Of a stretch of DNA of 64,000 bases, positions 46,961 to 58,200 are shown piece by piece. The stretch's first letter is position 1; each line of letters opens with the position of its first letter. The notes under the pieces are model-generated. The model was given only the letters and a program-made list of their open reading frames with translations, ran no database searches and was not told where the DNA came from. A program made the translations under genes and the position numbers. Origin of the DNA: Nemertoderma westbladi (Eukaryota; Xenacoelomorpha; Nemertodermatida; Nemertodermatidae); assembly GCA_032718475.1 (NCBI GenBank), contig JAUCBJ010000816.1:1-64000 (forward strand). The letters are read 5' to 3'.

Positions 46961-48460
46961 AACTGTTTCTGATATTTCAGACTGTAGAGAATACAGAATC
47001 AGTGAGTAGTTTACGTTTCAACTGTGGTATCTGACTCGCAAATTAATTTTTTCTCTAAATGATATATTAGTTAAGAATTTCATAAAATTGTTTAACCTTT
47101 TAATGGGTAAACTTTTAAACTGCAACACTGTAAAAGCTTTTGCGGATATAACAAGTCATTTTTGTCCGCAATTTACTGTGTAAGTGTTTTAGCGGACATA
47201 ACAAGCCATTTCCCCCGCAATGCGCAGTTGTTTGCGCTTTTGAAGACCTTTGACAGTTTAACCTGCCAAAATTAGAATGTCTTTTAGATGATATATATTC
47301 TTTAGCTTTATGACGAGTATTTGATACCCTACATTAGCCGAAGCCAGTCTATGCGCAATCATTCACCCGTTGGATATACCCGGGAGACTGAGTTCGGAGC
47401 TTAATGATTGATAGTGTAAGCCTACCGTATTATTCGACTGATCGTAATATATAATCTCTGACCAATATTATTCACTTTCGGGAAATATTAACAGTTCCTT
47501 TTGGACGTGGCGCTCTAAATATGTAAACAGAGTTATGACTTAAACTAGACACAACGAAAAGGCTATAGATTAACGTATATGGCACATTCTTTAGGAGATG
47601 CTTTGTTATCAGTTACAATCATACACAATGCTGCACAATACTGCACACTAATCTGCCGACCTTCACTAAATTTGGTCACGTATAAAGAGAGCAACAGACA
47701 ATTTATGTTGGGCATATGAAATAGCATTAGATTCACTTCAAACCACTTAACATACATAGGTCGCAATCGTTTATCTGTAACCGGTCTCTCTAACCTTTAG
47801 TATATCAAGAAGGTGGGGTGTCTGACTATTGATCAGTATTCCGATATAATATTTCATCAACAAATATAACGAATAACCAACAGCAAAAGCAGTAATGTAA
47901 GATATGAATTGCATAGATATGTATGATAAGATTGTATGTAGGTAGGTCGATTTGATAACAGATATACGTTCTATAATTAAGCCTACTAATGTAAAGCTAA
48001 AGAATGCTGATATACGTAGGTGCCAAAGGCCGATGTTCTTAGGCTCTAGCAAAAAACATAAACACTGAACTACTGAGTTTCTGTATACACCTCCAACACA
48101 GAGACAAAAAACGCTCTGATTGGTCAACCGAACAACGAGAGAACAAAGAAACAAAGAAACGTCGACGTGGCAATATCAGCTGTTAGCCGTCGTCATGGTA
48201 GCGACACTGTTTTCAAGAGTATCTAGCTTATTGCGTCACGAGATTGCGGATTATGTTCTCTAAAGTACAAATACAATACAAATACATAAGAAATGACTTT
48301 TATGTCCTCTAAAACACCAGTACAGCAAGGACACGGCCTTTTTAAGGGAAAATAACCGGTTAATGACGCAAAAGCTTTTACACCGCTCCCAGAAAATGGG
48401 ATTTAAGTCTATAAAATATAACAAATCACAGTTTCTAAAATATAAAAATACTCTAAACAG
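46961..48460. other. Spacer downstream of the 1417-codon ORF
   Basis: No gene I can support. A 127-residue minus-strand frame (47771-48154) is hydrophobic but lacks other support. No sequence matching the right window end was found that would serve as a 3' LTR. Confidence 0.45.
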
Positions 48461-51400
48461 TTAGTCTTTCTTACGCGGACGGCGTTTACGCAGTTTTTTG
48501 AGGCTAGTAAGAGTCCTTTTCTCTTTGGGGCGAGCCACTTTACTAGGAGGGCTGTAACTCCTGGGTGAAGGGTGCAATACAATTGCATCAGAAGGTTTCG
48601 GATTGCGATCGGTATATCCGCCGGTCGAGGTACCTGGTTGATCGATATCAACTTCCGTGGAGCGAGGTCTAACAGCCTTTAGGGCGCGCCTCAGGACAGC
48701 AGCTCCTACGGGTCCTTGACGGGTTGTCTGGGCAATGGCGGTAGGCGGACCGTGGGTGGTAAGAAACTTCCTTGGTTTAATAGTTCTTTCCAGCTCGCGT
48801 TCTCGGGCTCGATATTCGTAGGGCCGTCGAGATACTTCCTGTAACTCAGGGTGCGAGTTGATAAATAAATCGCCATACTCAGGGTCTTGACGGATATAAT
48901 TGATCAAATGGTATGAAGTAATATCGTTAGGATTGACGTTCCTAAGGTATCTTCTAACAAATTTAGTGGAAATACACTCACCAACACGCTTCATTAGCTC
49001 GTAACTCGGTACGCGTGTTTTTTGTTCCACAGATGCTAATAAATAAGGATGGAACGCGTAAACTCCCTCGTAAGAGCGTCCAGGGTAGTATCGATGACGG
49101 GACTCACAATGTAAATCCGCGTTCGCTTCCCAAGCTCGAATGTAGCGCAGGGTAATCATTTCATCTACGCTCTCTAAATCGTGATTAAAGGGGCAATTAT
49201 AACTGGCATGTCCTTTAAGTTGACAGTGGTGGCATTGAGTCATAAATTGGGGGCAGACTGCAAAAATATGAGAGTTATTAATTCTGCAATACTCACAATA
49301 TATCTCCATCATTGGTTGTTCGTGGAAGTAGGAACAGGGTACGTCTGAGTCCATAGGAGTGAAATGGTCTCTCGATGCGCATAATCGACAACGTTTTCGA
49401 GAAACATAGTTAGCGTGTCGATAATCGTATGCGGTGAGACATTGTGGACCTTGATACCACTCTAAGACGTAGTCGTTATCGCTGCTCCGGGGCGCTGTAG
49501 GTTGAATCGCTTCAGCTTCTAAGCATATTGGTTCGTCTTCCAATTGCATAGCTGAGGTAGGTGCGGCTGTCTCCGCAAGCGGACCCACTGTCTGAACTTC
49601 GACGACAGAATAACCCGTGGGTATTCGGGGTCTTTGTATAACAGATGAGTGCAAGTTCTGTATACAAACGTCCTGAAAAAGGGCAAATCCCGCGCTGTTT
49701 AGCTTCTCCGCCGCTGAGTCTCTCAGGCTGAGTTTGGTCAGAGCGCGGTCCTTGAACTGACTATCAACGTTACGGAACGGAGTCAGAAAGCGCCTGAAAC
49801 ATTCAAAGCGGATGAATTTATTGTGTTCATCTAGCTTGGCGAGTTTGGTTCCAAGTATTAAGGGATGGGCGCGTATGGTACGACTGCACACATCGGCTAG
49901 CCAACCGGCAAGTGCTGCGTTTTCAAAGATCGTGTATATAGCTAAGGAGGGACGAAGCGGAACACTCATAAAGCTATACACGGCGCCAGGTGCGGTCAAT
50001 GGTCCATCAAAGTATAAACGAGAATAATGATCTCCGTATACTTGTTGGTAATTTATAGGATTTCCAACCTTGAAATTCCATCCGTATTCTTGAAAGGCAA
50101 GATGTCCGATGGAGGTTCGTTGTACTTTGGTAATTCCGCTGGGTGTATTGGCATACATAGTGCGGAAGAAACCTCGGCCTTCTGCCCAAGGAGCAATCAG
50201 CTGAGTATCAACGAAGGGGTATGGAATGTTCTCCATATTCCGAAAGTCGTTCTGTAGGTCTCCATAAACAGCTGAGCCGATTTTAAGGATTCCTTCGTTA
50301 AACAGCATCTCGAGCACGGGTTGGGGTAACATCGATCCATCGATACCCATGGCCGGCTTGCGCTCGGTGTCGGTGACGTAACGCTGCGCGAGTTCAAATT
50401 GTCCATGTCGGAGTTTCTTTTGTATCTCAGTAAGAGTTTCAAAAGAATAATCAATAACGTCGGAACACGCTCGAGTAAATACGTGGGTAGAACCAGCGAG
50501 TCCTCGTATGTGTATCATCCGCGTAGTTCCAAGTTCTCCAACCGGAACGCTACCTTCGTTATCGTAAGTGACAACTCCATACATCTCGATAACGTTAAGA
50601 GTTTCGTTCCACTCTTTAGTGGCGTTTTCGAGTGTCATTCCCACAGGATGCCACAAGGTAGCACATTCGCTAGCATTAGGCAGGTCTTTATACTTTAAAT
50701 ATTGTGTGGTATGTGTTTCCTCATCTCCATATCGTTGTATTCTTTCCTCCTCGAATAACACATCAAGATTCCAGTGCACTAAACGAGTTTTGATGAATCC
50801 ATCAAGATTATATGGAGGTATTGTTTCTTTCTCTATTCTGGAAACATTATATGGTTTTCGAAACGAGTTTACTTTAACTAACTGATCCAGATGTTTCTGC
50901 AGTTGTTCGAGTTCGACAAGATCGAGAGGATTTATTAACGGTAGAAACTTCAGACTATGTGTAGGATCTTCCGGTTTTACCATGTAATATTGTTTGAGAT
51001 TGACGTAATAAGGGTGATCTTTGATACCATAAAACGAGTCCGGTAAAGGTCTAGCGCGTATGTTTACATCGTGTACCATACGACGGACAAGATCTGCTCT
51101 ATTGTCCGGAGGTTCAACGAGTATACCATCGACACGAGCGGGTTCGATGGGCGGACGCTGCAACAGAGGAGCGTCGGCGATAAGATCGCGAGATCTTAGG
51201 TTGATATCAACCGGTTGGGGTTGTGCCGTCGCAAAAAGTTTGTCTCCGAAATGGGGAACCATCGAGGGATGAAGAATGGTTTTAGAGTAGAGATCCGTCA
51301 TAAGGATTTGCGCTTCGGGTTGAGCTAAAGCCGCTTCTTCTCTCTCATCCAGTTCTATATGTCTCTCCTCGAGCTGATTCTCCTCCGCTTGTTGTTGTAG

Positions 51401-52714
51401 ACGCTCATCTAGAAACTCTTGCAAAGAGTAGGTTCGTCCACGTTCGATGTCCTCCTCGAGATTTTGTATTTCTCTATCGAACTGGGGTAAAGCTAATTCC
51501 TTCACCGCTCGGACTTGTTGCTGCAATTTACGCTTCTCCAAACAATCGTACGTTCCCTTTCCGATTTTCTGCCGAATAGCGTCTAATGCATTTCGTACAA
51601 CGCTCTCTTCGACTTCCGTAACGGGTTGGATAGAGGTGAAGCCGGGACGGTTGTATGGGTTAAACGTTGATATTAGATGACCACGTCCCAATCCAGCTAG
51701 GTAGGGTTGGCGAATGTCTCGTGAGCCTACTACCGGAGTGCCACCGATCAACTGTTCGGGTAACACTAGATCTTTGAACAGTGAGTACAGTTCGGGAGGA
51801 TCCGTGATACTATTAGGGTCAAGAGTTTGAGGTCTAACTGAGGAATGCGGAGGTCTGACCGAGTATTCCGGAACTCTGATCATCGGTTTGTTCAAGGATC
51901 GCTTGAGTCGAGCGACCGCAGGGGACACATCGAACAGGTTTCGCTCGAAACTCCCGTAAGTATATCGTGTAAAACTGTGTTTAGCGCAACGTCTCCGCGG
52001 ATGTTTATGTCTTTCCGTTTGCTGATTGGGTCTAGGGCATTCGTCGCAGTAATACCAAAGACGCATGTCCTGCAGAGGAAACGCGGGTGATCGTTCTCCA
52101 GTTTTACAATATTCCTCCATCTGTTCGAAGCTATCTGGGACAACAGGTAGCGGTCGATCAGCGGTAAGATACATCATAGTAAAATAGAGTCGTTTGAGTT
52201 CTATCATAGGATCATGATGTATACCTTGAGGATATCGAGTTTCGAGATTTTGTTGACTGGCAATATTGAGGTATGTTTCTCTCAAGAATTCCAGATAATC
52301 GTTGAAGTCGTTGCGTTTATCCGGTTCTTCAACGTCTTCTCTTTCGAGTCGGTTTCGAATAGAGTTCTCGTGTTCTATTCTTGGCTTATCGTTCCGATTC
52401 CGTTGGGTATGATATTTAAATAAAACCATTTCCCTTTCGGTATCCACATCGTCCGTATCGTGTAAATCGATAGGGTGGCCGGTAGTTAAGAAGTCCATAT
52501 ACGTACCATTACGATGCGTATAGCGAGCGGTGAACTTTCTATAGTCCAATTCACGCGTAAGTTGCTCCGGGGACATTGGCGGTTCGATATAACGACCATC
52601 ATCCTCCGTAGTAGTTGGACCAGCGTCGCCGCGTATCAAGCTATCGACAAACGCTTGTAAAGGTAGAGTATATCGCTCCCTGATGCCAAGATCATCTTCT
52701 ATCAACTCAGTCAT
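48461..52714 (-). CDS. Intact 1417-residue gag-like zinc-knuckle protein, unknown family
   Basis: A single uninterrupted 4.25-kb frame from ATG 52714 (purine at -3). N-terminal third: acidic and charged, with a Cys/His cluster (CDEC at residues 223-226 followed by H-x-H, C-x2-H). Residues ~390-480: Gln/Glu/Arg-rich predicted coiled coil. Residues ~560-1050: a globular part without a recognised domain. Residues ~1109-1180: three zinc knuckles, including the perfect C-x2-C-x4-H-x4-C CHHCQLKGHASYNC (1161-1174). The C-terminus is basic (KKLRKRRPRKKD), fit for nucleic-acid binding or nuclear import. No signal peptide or membrane span, so it is not an envelope protein. It lies 1.6 kb downstream of BEL/Pao pol on the same strand and may be a third ORF of that element, a neighbouring element's gag or a domesticated gene. 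Confidence 0.75.
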   Translation of the reverse strand: MTELIEDDLGIRERYTLPLQAFVDSLIRGDAGPTTTEDDGRYIEPPMSPEQLTRELDYRKFTARYTHRNGTYMDFLTTGHPIDLHDTDDVDTEREMVLFKYHTQRNRNDKPRIEHENSIRNRLEREDVEEPDKRNDFNDYLEFLRETYLNIASQQNLETRYPQGIHHDPMIELKRLYFTMMYLTADRPLPVVPDSFEQMEEYCKTGERSPAFPLQDMRLWYYCDECPRPNQQTERHKHPRRRCAKHSFTRYTYGSFERNLFDVSPAVARLKRSLNKPMIRVPEYSVRPPHSSVRPQTLDPNSITDPPELYSLFKDLVLPEQLIGGTPVVGSRDIRQPYLAGLGRGHLISTFNPYNRPGFTSIQPVTEVEESVVRNALDAIRQKIGKGTYDCLEKRKLQQQVRAVKELALPQFDREIQNLEEDIERGRTYSLQEFLDERLQQQAEENQLEERHIELDEREEAALAQPEAQILMTDLYSKTILHPSMVPHFGDKLFATAQPQPVDINLRSRDLIADAPLLQRPPIEPARVDGILVEPPDNRADLVRRMVHDVNIRARPLPDSFYGIKDHPYYVNLKQYYMVKPEDPTHSLKFLPLINPLDLVELEQLQKHLDQLVKVNSFRKPYNVSRIEKETIPPYNLDGFIKTRLVHWNLDVLFEEERIQRYGDEETHTTQYLKYKDLPNASECATLWHPVGMTLENATKEWNETLNVIEMYGVVTYDNEGSVPVGELGTTRMIHIRGLAGSTHVFTRACSDVIDYSFETLTEIQKKLRHGQFELAQRYVTDTERKPAMGIDGSMLPQPVLEMLFNEGILKIGSAVYGDLQNDFRNMENIPYPFVDTQLIAPWAEGRGFFRTMYANTPSGITKVQRTSIGHLAFQEYGWNFKVGNPINYQQVYGDHYSRLYFDGPLTAPGAVYSFMSVPLRPSLAIYTIFENAALAGWLADVCSRTIRAHPLILGTKLAKLDEHNKFIRFECFRRFLTPFRNVDSQFKDRALTKLSLRDSAAEKLNSAGFALFQDVCIQNLHSSVIQRPRIPTGYSVVEVQTVGPLAETAAPTSAMQLEDEPICLEAEAIQPTAPRSSDNDYVLEWYQGPQCLTAYDYRHANYVSRKRCRLCASRDHFTPMDSDVPCSYFHEQPMMEIYCEYCRINNSHIFAVCPQFMTQCHHCQLKGHASYNCPFNHDLESVDEMITLRYIRAWEANADLHCESRHRYYPGRSYEGVYAFHPYLLASVEQKTRVPSYELMKRVGECISTKFVRRYLRNVNPNDITSYHLINYIRQDPEYGDLFINSHPELQEVSRRPYEYRARERELERTIKPRKFLTTHGPPTAIAQTTRQGPVGAAVLRRALKAVRPRSTEVDIDQPGTSTGGYTDRNPKPSDAIVLHPSPRSYSPPSKVARPKEKRTLTSLKKLRKRRPRKKD

Positions 52715-54354
52715 ATCTGCTATAAGTTTATCAATATTATAATGAGTTTATATATATTAGGCTAGCGGGCGTCGCTGCCTACCCCTCTTTTGCCCCCGGA
52801 CAGTGTAAGATCCTCAGCGCCGATGTACCGTCGTCGCTGTGCTTTCGCCAACGATGTAGCTACACAACGACAACGATAACCGGCACAAATCACTTAACTG
52901 TCCGTCCCAAAGGCTTAGATGTACTGCAGGTTCTTCTTGGAGAGTTAGGGTTACTTTCACAATTGCGACTCGCTACTGTAAACACACCTTAGTAGTAACA
53001 TTCACCTACAAACGCACAAATTCAACACAACTGCAACAAACTGCACACATTCAGGCCATTTGTCCGTTAGTCAGTACCTTCCAGAATGTCAATGTATTTA
53101 TTATGTATCCTTGGATACTAGCAGTGCGCTATTTATTCCCTATGCTATTCAATGGGGCATGCTTTCTATTGTTCTTTTAACTCACTTCTAATTCTAGCGT
53201 GGTAGTTGCCATGGTGACATTATGGAAAGCTAGCGGTAGAATTAGGGTAATTCTCATGCATACAGATCTGGGATGCTATTTAATAGTAATTCTTTAATTG
53301 TCAATATCCTCTCTATATATGATTTTATGAATTTTATCGGCTATTGACTATGCATTGGAGATTCTCGCACACAAATACACTTAATAGAGTGAATCTCCGC
53401 TCCCATGATCTATTAATTAATGGAATTTTGGGAATGTTATAAATTGTACAAAATGACAATTTATTAAATTCATTTAAAGTATGAATTTAAATTTATTCCC
53501 GTGAATTTTATTATTTGATGTTAAATAGACACAATTTTATTCCAGAACGTGTCTGGGGACTGGGATCCTTGATTCTAGGAATTTTGTCCTTTTAAGAGTA
53601 TCGGTAAGTGCTACGATATCTTAATCGACTAGAATTTTAAAGGATCTGATATTTGACAGATTTTTGTAAATATTAATAATTAATATTTAGGATGGGCACC
53701 AGTTTATTCCAGAACTTGTCTGGGGACGTTAACCACTGATTCTAGAAATTTGTCTTTCAAGTATATCGGTGGGTGCCGCGATATCTTAATCGACTAGAAT
53801 TACAGATGGTCAAAGGGTTTAACAGATTTATTTTGCGTTATACGCTACTGTTAAAGGGACATCACGCTACTATATGTATTATTTAATATACGGTATGAGA
53901 GCAATATCGCACGAAGCAATGTCAGTGTGAAGAGGCAAGTCGTTTCCAAGGTCTACCCAGAGCTTGGTTTAGCCGAGACACGAGGATCTGAACTTTGCAT
54001 TCCTAATACTCTGCCTACCAATAATACTTGAATATAGTAGTGGCTTCATTGTACTTTAATAAGTACGAAGATTTCATCTTACTGTAGTCACGTATTGATA
54101 ATGTAATACGGGCAGTAAGGAAAGAGAAAAAGAATTATTTCTCGCCGTCGCACTAAATATATAATATACGTAATTAAATAATAAACGCGAATATATATTG
54201 CACTAATCTACTAAATAATCTCTAAAATACCATACTACTAAATAAAATTAAATAAAACGATTAAAATAAAATTACATAATAATACATACATAAATATAAA
54301 AATAAAACAAATACAAATATAAAGTAATATGGTCACACACCCACTCCAGCCATT
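52715..54354. other. Noncoding spacer between pol and the zinc-knuckle ORF
   Basis: It holds the presumed 5' leader of the zinc-knuckle ORF, with a TATA-like taatatatataaact about 60 nt before its ATG, a purine-rich tract GGGGGCAAAAGAGGGG (minus strand, near 52780-52797) that could be a polypurine tract, and the duplication at 53533-53820. No sequence here matches 62.5-64 kb well enough to call an LTR. Confidence 0.5.
53533..53820. repeat. Two-copy ~170-bp direct repeat
   Basis: tttattccagaac(g/t)tgtctgg, then gattctag and cgatatcttaatcgactaga occur at 53533 and again at 53703, diverged by several changes. Confidence 0.7.
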
Positions 54355-55281
54355 TTAAGTTGGGGAGTCCCTAGATGTTTGTTGGATTAGGGAGGTGGTC
54401 GTGGGAAGAGTATCTTGTCTCCCATAGTTTCCGGAGAGTTCTCTGTCTCTTTCCAGTAAACATAAACGTCCCACCGGGCGATTGAGCTGCTGCGTCTCGA
54501 AGACAATTCCCGGTTTCTTGAAGTTACGTCGCATGACGACGAGTTCTACCGATCGCACCAAACCGTGATCCGAGATATGCGTCTCGATTATACGACCTGT
54601 CTGCCACCGCTTACGTGGAAGATCCACATCCACAATAAGCACCATGTCTCCGGCGCTGACGTTTTCTTGCTGCGCAAACCACTTAGTTCGAAGTTGTAGC
54701 GTGGGCAGATAATGTTTTTCGAAATGGTCAGCGAAACGACGGGATAACAACTGCATGAGTTGCCAAGTTTGTCGGCAGTATTCGTCTCCATCTGTGATTT
54801 CCGATTGTGGGAGCATGGCTACAGGTTTCTTCAGTAGGAAGTGCGCGGGTGTTAGCGCTTCCAGGGAATCGGGACTCGATGAGACTGGCATAAGCGGTCT
54901 CTCATTGAGATAGGCGGCGATTTCTTCCATTAACGTCCGCAAAAGTTCGTCGGTGAGATAAGCGCGGCAAGGCACTATAAAATGAAATGCTGTCTTCACG
55001 CTTCTTATTAATCTCTCCCAACTTCCTCCCCACCAAGGGGCGTCGGCGGCGTTGAAGGTCCAACTAGACGCTGTTACTCGTAGTTGGTCGTCCACCTGTC
55101 TTTGGTTCCAATCTTTGACGTAAGCTTTGATTTCATTGTTGGCACCAATGAAGTTTGTTCCCTTATCAGATCTCATCGTGTTACTAGTGCCAAAGCGAGC
55201 GATCTGTCGTCGTAAGCTTAATAGAAAGCTGTTGGTAGATAAATCGTTCACCATATCGAGATGGATGGCTCTACAAGTCAT
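54355..55281 (-). CDS. BEL/Pao integrase, catalytic core (partial) and C-terminal domain
   Basis: Continues the pol frame after the lesion. It shows TCRAIHLD, SDKGTNFIGA (second catalytic Asp), APWWGGSWERLIRSVK (catalytic Glu) and the C-terminal domain typical of BEL integrases (GDMVLIVD ... W-x-x-G-R-I). The first catalytic Asp and its surroundings are missing: the zinc-binding part ends before it in the upstream frame and this part resumes after it. I estimate 20-25 residues lost, so strand transfer should be abolished. The Met at 55281 is probably just an internal codon and not a true start. Confidence 0.85.
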   Translation of the reverse strand: MTCRAIHLDMVNDLSTNSFLLSLRRQIARFGTSNTMRSDKGTNFIGANNEIKAYVKDWNQRQVDDQLRVTASSWTFNAADAPWWGGSWERLIRSVKTAFHFIVPCRAYLTDELLRTLMEEIAAYLNERPLMPVSSSPDSLEALTPAHFLLKKPVAMLPQSEITDGDEYCRQTWQLMQLLSRRFADHFEKHYLPTLQLRTKWFAQQENVSAGDMVLIVDVDLPRKRWQTGRIIETHISDHGLVRSVELVVMRRNFKKPGIVFETQQLNRPVGRLCLLERDRELSGNYGRQDTLPTTTSLIQQTSRDSPT

Positions 55282-55299
55282 ACAAACAAAGATTACAGA

Positions 55300-58200
55300 T
55301 TAAAGATTAGTAAAGGGTGGTTCATAAAAGCTTACTCGTTCCCTAGGTAATTCTGCCTCTCTCTGTGTTAAAGGCCTACTGAATGCTTTCCTACAGGGTA
55401 TACAGTTCCTAAGAACTTGGTTCAGAGCTCTACGGGGTTTATAAAAATAATAGCGAGTTCGAATTTCGCTAAGAACTCGTTCTCTACCAGCATGATAAAG
55501 TTTGCTGTGAACATCTACAATCATCTTGACTTGTATTTCAAGATTTCTAATGAGTATGGGGAACTTAGTATCAAAGGATAATGGGGCGTTCGTTAATCTT
55601 CCTCCAACACGTATCAACCCATCTATCATTGTGCTAGAGAAACGATCCCTTAGGCGCATCTGTGGATTTCTCAACAACAGGAAATACTTATCGGAATCTT
55701 CATAGCATTGTAAGAGTCTTAGCAACTGTTTGTTGGTTTCTTCATGCTCCTGATAACTGATCTTCTCCTTCAGAAACTTGTCGGGTACCTTATATTTAGG
55801 GAGATCTTTAATAACATGGACCTGCACTGATATGATTGGAGCGGTATCACCCTTTGTTTTCATCCCAGAGTAGTGATGGTGAAAACATCTCTTTAAATAT
55901 GTAACGGCCTTACAGAGCCGATTCCAAGAACTGTAGTGATGTATCGCTCTCTGCAGGAGAGGTGAGAGTCCTTGCGAGATGTCAGGTATGCCAGATTTCC
56001 AATCCTTATCACGGATTTCCACAACGAGTTTATTTGTGGCTGTGGGTTTCTGATCCAAAGCTTCGTCTCCGGAAGTATGTAGTACAGACAGATCTACTGT
56101 GGGTTTGAATAACTTCGATTTACTCGCCTGAGTTTTAGGTTTGACTTTCTCCGCTCCCTTGGCCTGTCTAATTTCTGCTGTAGTAAGATGAGGAGGCCAT
56201 TCTTCTTCTTCTTTGTAAAGGAAGTCGGGTCCAACTAACCAGTCTGGAGTATCTACCAGTTCTTGTGGAGTTGCTCCCCTGGAAGCGATGTCCGCTGGAT
56301 TAATCGTTCCGGGGCAATGTCTCCATTGATCCATCGTCGTGCGACTGAGTATAATAGCTACTCTGTTGGTAACGAAGACGCTGAACTGACAGACTTCATT
56401 GGTTATATACTCCAACACGAGTAAAGCGTCGGTCCAATAGACAGTTTTCTCCAGAGGATAGTCGATCTGTTCTGTTACATTCCGGCCGATGGCTGTAGCG
56501 TATAGAGCCGCTTTTAACTCCGCTCGAGGAACTTTCAACTTGTTGTTTATTAATGCCTTAGAGGTAACCAAGGCGACTTTAATTCCGTCCGGAGTTTCCA
56601 CCCTTAGGTAGGCTACTATACCTATTCCCATATCGATGGCTTCTCCAAACACATGGAGTTGATATGAATACGTAGGGAGAACATGACCAAAGTATGAACG
56701 GGAAATTATGAAGTTTTCGATGGCTGGTAGAGAATCTTCCCATTTCATCCACTTCTTTAATAATTCTCCCTTAAGTGGATCGTCCCATGAGTGGTTTTCA
56801 AGCCACATTTGTTGTACTAAACTCCGAGCAATTAATATAACTGGGCTAATAAATCCCAATGGGTCGAAATAAGTGCTCAGGATACTTAAACATATCCGTT
56901 TAGTCCGAACTGGATTATCTCGCTGTTTTAGTTGGAAAAACAGGATATCTCTTTCTGTGTCCCATTTCAAACCAAGGGTCTTAGTTTCTGGGAGATCATC
57001 CTTTATTAGATCTAGGTCTTTTGTTCCTCGATCTTCTACCGGTATCGACTCCAGAAACTCACGGGAGTTGCTGGTGAATTTAGTTAATCGAAATCCACCT
57101 TTCTTTAAGCATTCTACCGTTCCCTTTGCGACCTCAATGGCTTCTTCGACTGATGGAAAGGACTTCAGATTATCGTCCATGTAGATGTCTCGTTTAATAT
57201 TGTCGATCACTTCTTTAGAGAAGGTGTCTCGGTTGTCATCCGCAGTGGTGCGTACCACGGAACAGGCGTTTGAAGGGCTCGAGATTATCCCAAAGGCTTG
57301 GATGGTCATCCAGTACTCCACCGGTTTCTTATTGAGGTCTCCTTCAGGCCACCACAAAAATCGTAGACTATCTCGATCCCTATCCAGCGCTTTGACTTGT
57401 AAGAACATGCCTTCTATATCTGAGGCGAAAGCAATGGAGTATTGTCTTAACCTTAATAATATTCCCAACAAGGATTGGAGTAAGTTGGGTCCGGGCAACA
57501 ATTCAGAATTAAGGGATTGGCCCATATAGAGGGCGGAGCCGTCGAACACCACTCGTACTTCATGGGGTTTACCGGGTTTGGGAACGTAATGGTGAGTTAA
57601 ATAATACGTTCTCTCAGTTATAGGAGTTTCTTCCGGTACTAGCTCCGCATATCCCTTGCTAATAAACTTCTTCAACTGTGTTTTATACATTTCTTTAGCT
57701 GAAGAATTTGCCGTAAGGCGTCGATGTAGTTGAGCAATTCTTTTCTCTGCCAAAGGTCTGTTGTTAATGAACTTTGGTTCTCGCTTTCGGAAAGGAAGTC
57801 CGATCTCATACCTACCTTGATCTTTAAGAAAACGAGTAGTTGTCGCTTGGATCTGCTTGGCTCTTTCTTCCTCCACCGATAGGGCCTTATCGTAGGAGTT
57901 GGGCTCTACGACCTCTTGAGTAAAGAATCTCACGGCGTGTTCATCCCGAGTCTTGGCATTATAACGTTCAATGACGTCATTAAGCTCGTCGTTATAGTCG
58001 TCTCGCTCAGATGGGTGAAGGAGTTGACATAAGTTCACTTGATTTTGCCAAGTCTCGCTTTCCTTAAGGAGATCGATGGCATTCTCCTCATCAAAAAGTT
58101 GATGTATATCGTCGTTGTCTGAGGAGTATGGAGTTCCCTCAGTTGGATCGTCGAACTCACTGTTCTCAACTTCCCATTCTCGCGCTTGGTATACCTGCTC

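Noticed and set aside
47771-48154. 127-residue hydrophobic minus-strand frame as a membrane protein
   Set aside because: No support beyond hydrophobic runs expected in AT-rich DNA; no conserved motif.
53206-53222. X-box-like GTTGCCATGGTGAC
   Set aside because: One mismatch to the RFX consensus, but it lies between two mobile-element ORFs with no ciliary gene next to it.
52715-54354. 3' LTR of the BEL element
   Set aside because: Compared by eye with 62.5-64 kb; no shared block longer than short AT-rich words. A self-dotplot including sequence right of 64000 would decide.
55266-55335. Intron inside the integrase (GTAAGC ... TTGTAG)
   Set aside because: The implied intron would be under 70 nt, would still not restore the missing core segment, and BEL genomes are normally intronless.
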